DNA of 8,034 nt from Elusimicrobiota bacterium (GTDB lineage: Bacteria; Elusimicrobiota; Elusimicrobia; 2-02-FULL-39-32). The notes beneath the pieces are model-generated. The model was not told the origin of the DNA. It did not search any database and worked only from the letters and a program-made list of their open reading frames with translations. Positions 5,662 through 8,034 of the stretch are shown one piece after another; the first letter of the stretch is position 1, and each line of letters begins with the position of its first letter. Where the stretch lies: contig JAHFCA010000059.1 in the NCBI GenBank assembly GCA_023249715.1, positions 1 to 8,034 of the forward strand, read 5' to 3'. The position numbers and the translations under genes were made by a program.

Positions 5662-6315
5662 ATGAAGCAAATTGAAGTTGGCCCCATGGCCAATTTCGTT
5701 TATTTCGTGGGAGATTCTGTGACCAAAGAAGTGCTTCTGGTAGACCCTGCCTGGCAAATAGACACCCTGATGAAAATTGCGGCTAAAGAAGAGCTCAAGA
5801 TTTCCGGAGCGCTCATTACTCACGCCCATTTCGACCACTGTAACGGCGTAGAAGAGCTGCTTAACCACAAAAATATTCCCATATATGTGCAGGAAGAAGA
5901 AGTGAATTTTGTCCGCTCGCTTGGGAAAGCCGCTTCCATTTTTGGCGATTTTCCCGAAGAACATTTAAAACGGGTGCACCCCGGCGACAAAATTACGGTG
6001 GGCTCCGTGGAGGTTACTTTAATTCATACGCCCGGGCATACTCCCGGCTCTCAATGTTTTTTAATCAAAAATAATCTGGTTTCGGGGGACACGCTGTTTA
6101 TCCGGGGGTGCGGCCGTTCCGATTTGCCCGGCGGGAATCCGGAAACGCTCTACAATTCCCTGACTCAAAAATTGGCAAAATTACCGGAATCCACCATTCT
6201 TTTTCCCGGCCACAACTACTCCGGCTCCGCCTCTTCGACCCTTCAAGAAGAAAAAGAAAAAAATCCCTATTTGCTCTGCTCCTCGTTAGATGTTTTTTTA
6301 AGTCTGGTGCGGTAA
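5662..6315 (+). CDS. Metallo-beta-lactamase-fold hydrolase, glyoxalase II/ETHE1-like
   Basis: A 217-residue cytoplasmic metalloenzyme. The full metal set is visible: THAHFDH (H54, H56, D58, H59), H126 in TPGHTPGS, D143 in SGDTLF and H184 in FPGHNY. The C-terminal EEKEKNPYL (196-204) is typical of glyoxalase II-type thioester hydrolases. The segment LFIRGCGRSDLPGGNPETLYNSL also resembles the RGCGR region of ETHE1-type persulfide dioxygenases, so thioester hydrolysis and persulfide oxidation are both open. I start it at 5662, where the protein begins MKQIEVGPMANFVY, normal for the family. The longer frame from 5548 would overlap the zinc-finger gene by 104 bp and adds unrelated residues. No ribosome site precedes the start, so it probably relies on coupling to the gene 10 bp upstream. 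Confidence 0.88.
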   Translation: MKQIEVGPMANFVYFVGDSVTKEVLLVDPAWQIDTLMKIAAKEELKISGALITHAHFDHCNGVEELLNHKNIPIYVQEEEVNFVRSLGKAASIFGDFPEEHLKRVHPGDKITVGSVEVTLIHTPGHTPGSQCFLIKNNLVSGDTLFIRGCGRSDLPGGNPETLYNSLTQKLAKLPESTILFPGHNYSGSASSTLQEEKEKNPYLLCSSLDVFLSLVR

Positions 6316-6323
6316 CTTTATCT

Positions 6324-6908
6324 ATGACTTACAAAGTAATTTACGACGAAAAAAATTGCACCGCCGCGAACCGCTGCATCAACATCGCTCCCAAACTTTG
6401 GAAAATGGGGAAAGATAAAAAAGCGGTTTTAGCGGGGGGACATCTCAATTTACAAACCGGGAAACAGGAACGGCTCATCGAAGAAAAGGATTTAGAAGCG
6501 TATAAAGAGACGGCCCTCATCTGCCCTTCTTATGTCATTGATATTGTGGATACTAAAACAGAAAAAAGCGTTTTAAATTTAAAACCCACTCGAGATCCGG
6601 AGAAAGAAAAAGTTCCAATTCTCAAAGCGCATTACGATTCCCGTTCCGAATGGAAAATGGACCCGAAGGGGTTCTTTACTATTAAACCGTTTCCTCAAGA
6701 AGGGCTCCTGCGGGCGCGCTATTACGATGGATCGCACGCTTTAAAACTGACAATAGAAGGAAAATCCGCCGAAGAAATTTATAATACCCTCGTGCGAGAG
6801 GGCTTAGTTTCTCTTCTGGAACATGCCGCATACCTTGGCTCTGAACTGCAAAAAGCGGAAATCGCCATGAAGAAAAACCTCCCTTATGTCCAAGATGACC
6901 CGCTTTAA
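6324..6908 (+). CDS. Ferredoxin-like domain fused to a DUF4346-like domain
   Basis: A 194-residue two-part protein. Residues 1-75 look like a small single-cluster ferredoxin: VIYDEKNCTAANRCINIAPKLW and a later CPSYVIDI give C12, C18 and C67-P. The position where the second cluster cysteine would sit is A15, as in some 3Fe-4S ferredoxins (C-x2-A-x2-C). A linker (about 76-110) leads to a C-terminal domain, DPKGFFTIKPFPQEGLLRAR then GLVSLLEHAAYLGSELQKAE and YVQDDPL, which I recognise as DUF4346-like, a domain of unknown function. An electron-carrier role for the first half is inferred; the second half has no assigned activity. The start at 6324 is eight bases after the hydrolase stop, without a clear ribosome site; the longer frame from 6108 lies inside the hydrolase gene and is rejected. 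Probably the last gene of the operon. Confidence 0.75.
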   Translation: MTYKVIYDEKNCTAANRCINIAPKLWKMGKDKKAVLAGGHLNLQTGKQERLIEEKDLEAYKETALICPSYVIDIVDTKTEKSVLNLKPTRDPEKEKVPILKAHYDSRSEWKMDPKGFFTIKPFPQEGLLRARYYDGSHALKLTIEGKSAEEIYNTLVREGLVSLLEHAAYLGSELQKAEIAMKKNLPYVQDDPL

Positions 6909-6916
6909 GAGCAGGT

Positions 6917-7062
6917 GTAGGGGGACAGCTCCTTCTTTTATTTTTTATCCGAGCGTGACTATGAGATAAAATTTTTTTCGATATATTCCTTTGGCTTTTT
7001 CTGTTTGAAGCGTCGCGGTAGCGACGCGAGTTAAAAAATAAAAGAAGGAGCTGTCCCCCTAC
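6917..7062. repeat. Palindromic MITE/REP-like element, copy B
   Basis: A 146-bp element with a perfect 31-bp terminal stem, 6917-6947 paired with 7032-7062 (outer end GTAGGGGGACAGCTCC). Its centre has a second hairpin, GCGTCGC (7010-7016) and GCGACGC (7021-7027) around GGTA. The internal TATCCGAGCGTGACTATGAG and the right-hand GCGAGTTAAAAAATAAAA match copy A at 1761-1946, while the stem sequence differs and remains self-complementary. It begins eight bases after the ferredoxin-fusion stop and ends six bases before the glycerate kinase ATG. It could act as a terminator or attenuator between the two genes, though its family resemblance points to a mobile origin. Confidence 0.87.
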
Positions 7063-7068
7063 TAATTT

Positions 7069-8034
7069 ATGAAAATTGTAATTGCGCCGGATTCGTTTAA
7101 GGAAAGTTTGAGTTCTGGTGAAGTTTGCCGCGCTATTGCTAAGGGAATAAAAAAAGTTTATCCGAAGGCAAAAATTGTTGAGGTTCCATTGGGGGATGGG
7201 GGAGAAGGAACGTTGGCGGCCATACAAGCCTCCCGACCGCTAAAAATAAAACACGTTCAAGCGCGCGATCCTTTGTTAAGAATTTGTCGGGCCGGTTATG
7301 GAATTTTAGAAAAAGAGAATTTGGGGATTGTGGAAATGGCTCAAGCTAGCGGCTTGGAGCTTCTTTCTATAAAAGAACGGAACCCGTGGATTACGAGCTC
7401 TTTTGGAACCGGGGAACTCCTGCGGCGCGCCATGGAATACGGCTGCAAAAAAATTGTGCTCACTCTGGGGGGAGTGGCCACCAACGATGCCGGCGTGGGA
7501 ATGGCAAAAGCTTTGGGCTACCAATTTTTAGATAAAAAAGGACAGGACATTGGAAACGGCGTAGGCGCCTTAAAAAATTTGGCAAAAATAGACCGCTCTA
7601 AAGTTCATCCCCTCCTTAAAAAAACAAAGTTTTTCGCCGCCACAGACGTAACGAACCCTCTTTGCGGCCCCTTGGGCTCCGCCCAAGTGTATGGCCCCCA
7701 AAAAGGAGCGACTCCATCGATGATCCCCAAAATAGACGCCGCTCTCCGCCACTTTGCAAAAATTGCTCAACGCCATCATTCCAGCTGGAAGCCCAAGAAT
7801 CTAGCCACTGCCCCCTCTGGAGGCGCGGCCGGGGGAGCAGGCGCCGGAGCCGCCTTCTTTTTAAACGCTCTTATCATTTCCGGCATAGACTGGATGCTGA
7901 AATTAACCGAGTTAGAAAAAAAAGTAACCGGAGCGGATATTCTCATCACCGGCGAAGGGAAACTGGATGAACAAACTCTCTACGGTAAAACGCTTTTAGG
8001 AGTCGCCACAATCGGCAAAAAGCAAAAAGTCCCA
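7069..8034 (+). CDS. Glycerate 2-kinase, GarK/GlxK type (partial, C-terminus beyond window)
   Basis: Phosphorylates D-glycerate with ATP, giving 2-phosphoglycerate in this family, and so feeds glycerate into lower glycolysis. The first 322 residues are visible, open to the last base; the family is about 370-380 residues long, so roughly 50 are missing. Signatures in order: MKIVIAPDSFKESLS at the N-terminus, VPLGDGGEGT (39-48), TSSFGTGELLRRAMEYG (about 108-124), LGGVATNDAGVGMAKALG, DVTNPLCGPLGSAQVYGPQKGA, SGGAAGGAGAGAAFFLNA and TGEGKLDEQTLYGKTLLGVA. The usual NDGGAG reads NDAGVG here, a mild variation. The start at 7069 is the natural family start, but no ribosome site is properly spaced: the only GGAG lies in the stem of the preceding palindromic element, 18 bases away. 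Transcription could come from the operon upstream or from within the repeat. Confidence 0.92.
   Translation, partial: MKIVIAPDSFKESLSSGEVCRAIAKGIKKVYPKAKIVEVPLGDGGEGTLAAIQASRPLKIKHVQARDPLLRICRAGYGILEKENLGIVEMAQASGLELLSIKERNPWITSSFGTGELLRRAMEYGCKKIVLTLGGVATNDAGVGMAKALGYQFLDKKGQDIGNGVGALKNLAKIDRSKVHPLLKKTKFFAATDVTNPLCGPLGSAQVYGPQKGATPSMIPKIDAALRHFAKIAQRHHSSWKPKNLATAPSGGAAGGAGAGAAFFLNALIISGIDWMLKLTELEKKVTGADILITGEGKLDEQTLYGKTLLGVATIGKKQKVP

Noticed and set aside
6108..6323. In-frame upstream extension of the ferredoxin fusion to an ATG at 6108
   Set aside because: It lies wholly within the conserved C-terminal half of the hydrolase gene and gives an arginine-rich, unpatterned sequence; the ATG at 6324 starts the ferredoxin-like domain directly.
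1761..7062. CRISPR array or phage attachment sites formed by the repeats
   Set aside because: There are only two distant copies with no regular spacers, no cas genes and no integrase or phage genes; the repeats are palindromic elements, not short direct repeats.
6682..7227. 181-codon open frame on the minus strand
   Set aside because: It runs antisense across the end of the ferredoxin fusion, through the palindromic element and into glycerate kinase; its composition is non-protein-like and no family is recognised.

Overview
This window looks like a chromosomal segment from an uncultivated, probably metagenome-derived bacterium of moderate GC. It has an F-type ATP synthase locus, ordinary housekeeping genes in short tightly packed operons, and gaps filled by palindromic repeats. 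The lineage cannot be fixed from the sequence. The gene set and the GTCCCGAT/ATCGGGAC-type repeat recall candidate-phylum genomes (Omnitrophota-like or Patescibacteria-like), but that is a low-confidence inference. No rRNA, tRNA, CRISPR array, transposase or phage gene was seen.

Left half, minus strand (1-3547). Read from right to left, a GT4-type glycosyltransferase is followed by a YccU-like CoA-binding protein. Then comes a 186-bp palindromic element, and then the membrane-sector ATP synthase genes in the order atpZ, atpI-like, atpB (a), atpE (c), atpF (b, cut by the window edge). The Fo genes are nearly contiguous: atpI and atpB overlap by 11 bp, and the atpE ribosome binding site abuts the atpB stop codon. 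The c subunit has a carboxylate (E59) without the usual Na+-ligand pattern, so proton coupling is expected.

Centre (3548-3774). The divergent gap between the glycosyltransferase and the next operon is almost wholly occupied by a 165-bp near-palindrome with 20-bp perfect outer arms. It is flanked by a 9-bp direct repeat. A good sigma70-type promoter (TTGACT-16-TATAAT) lies at its right edge and drives the plus-strand genes.

Right half, plus strand (3775-8034). The gene order is an Orn/Lys/Arg decarboxylase (SpeA-like, polyamine synthesis), a DksA/TraR-type zinc-finger protein, a glyoxalase II/ETHE1-like metallo-beta-lactamase-fold hydrolase, and a two-domain protein joining a ferredoxin-like domain to a DUF4346-like domain. 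The four genes are separated by only 8-17 bp and probably form one operon. A second palindromic element (6917-7062) then fills the gap before a glycerate 2-kinase gene that runs off the window.

The most interesting non-coding signal is the pair of elements at 1761-1946 and 6917-7062. They share internal sequence but have different stem sequences, each self-complementary, so pairing rather than sequence appears to be conserved. The most interesting protein is the ferredoxin/DUF4346 fusion, whose cluster motif lacks the second cysteine.
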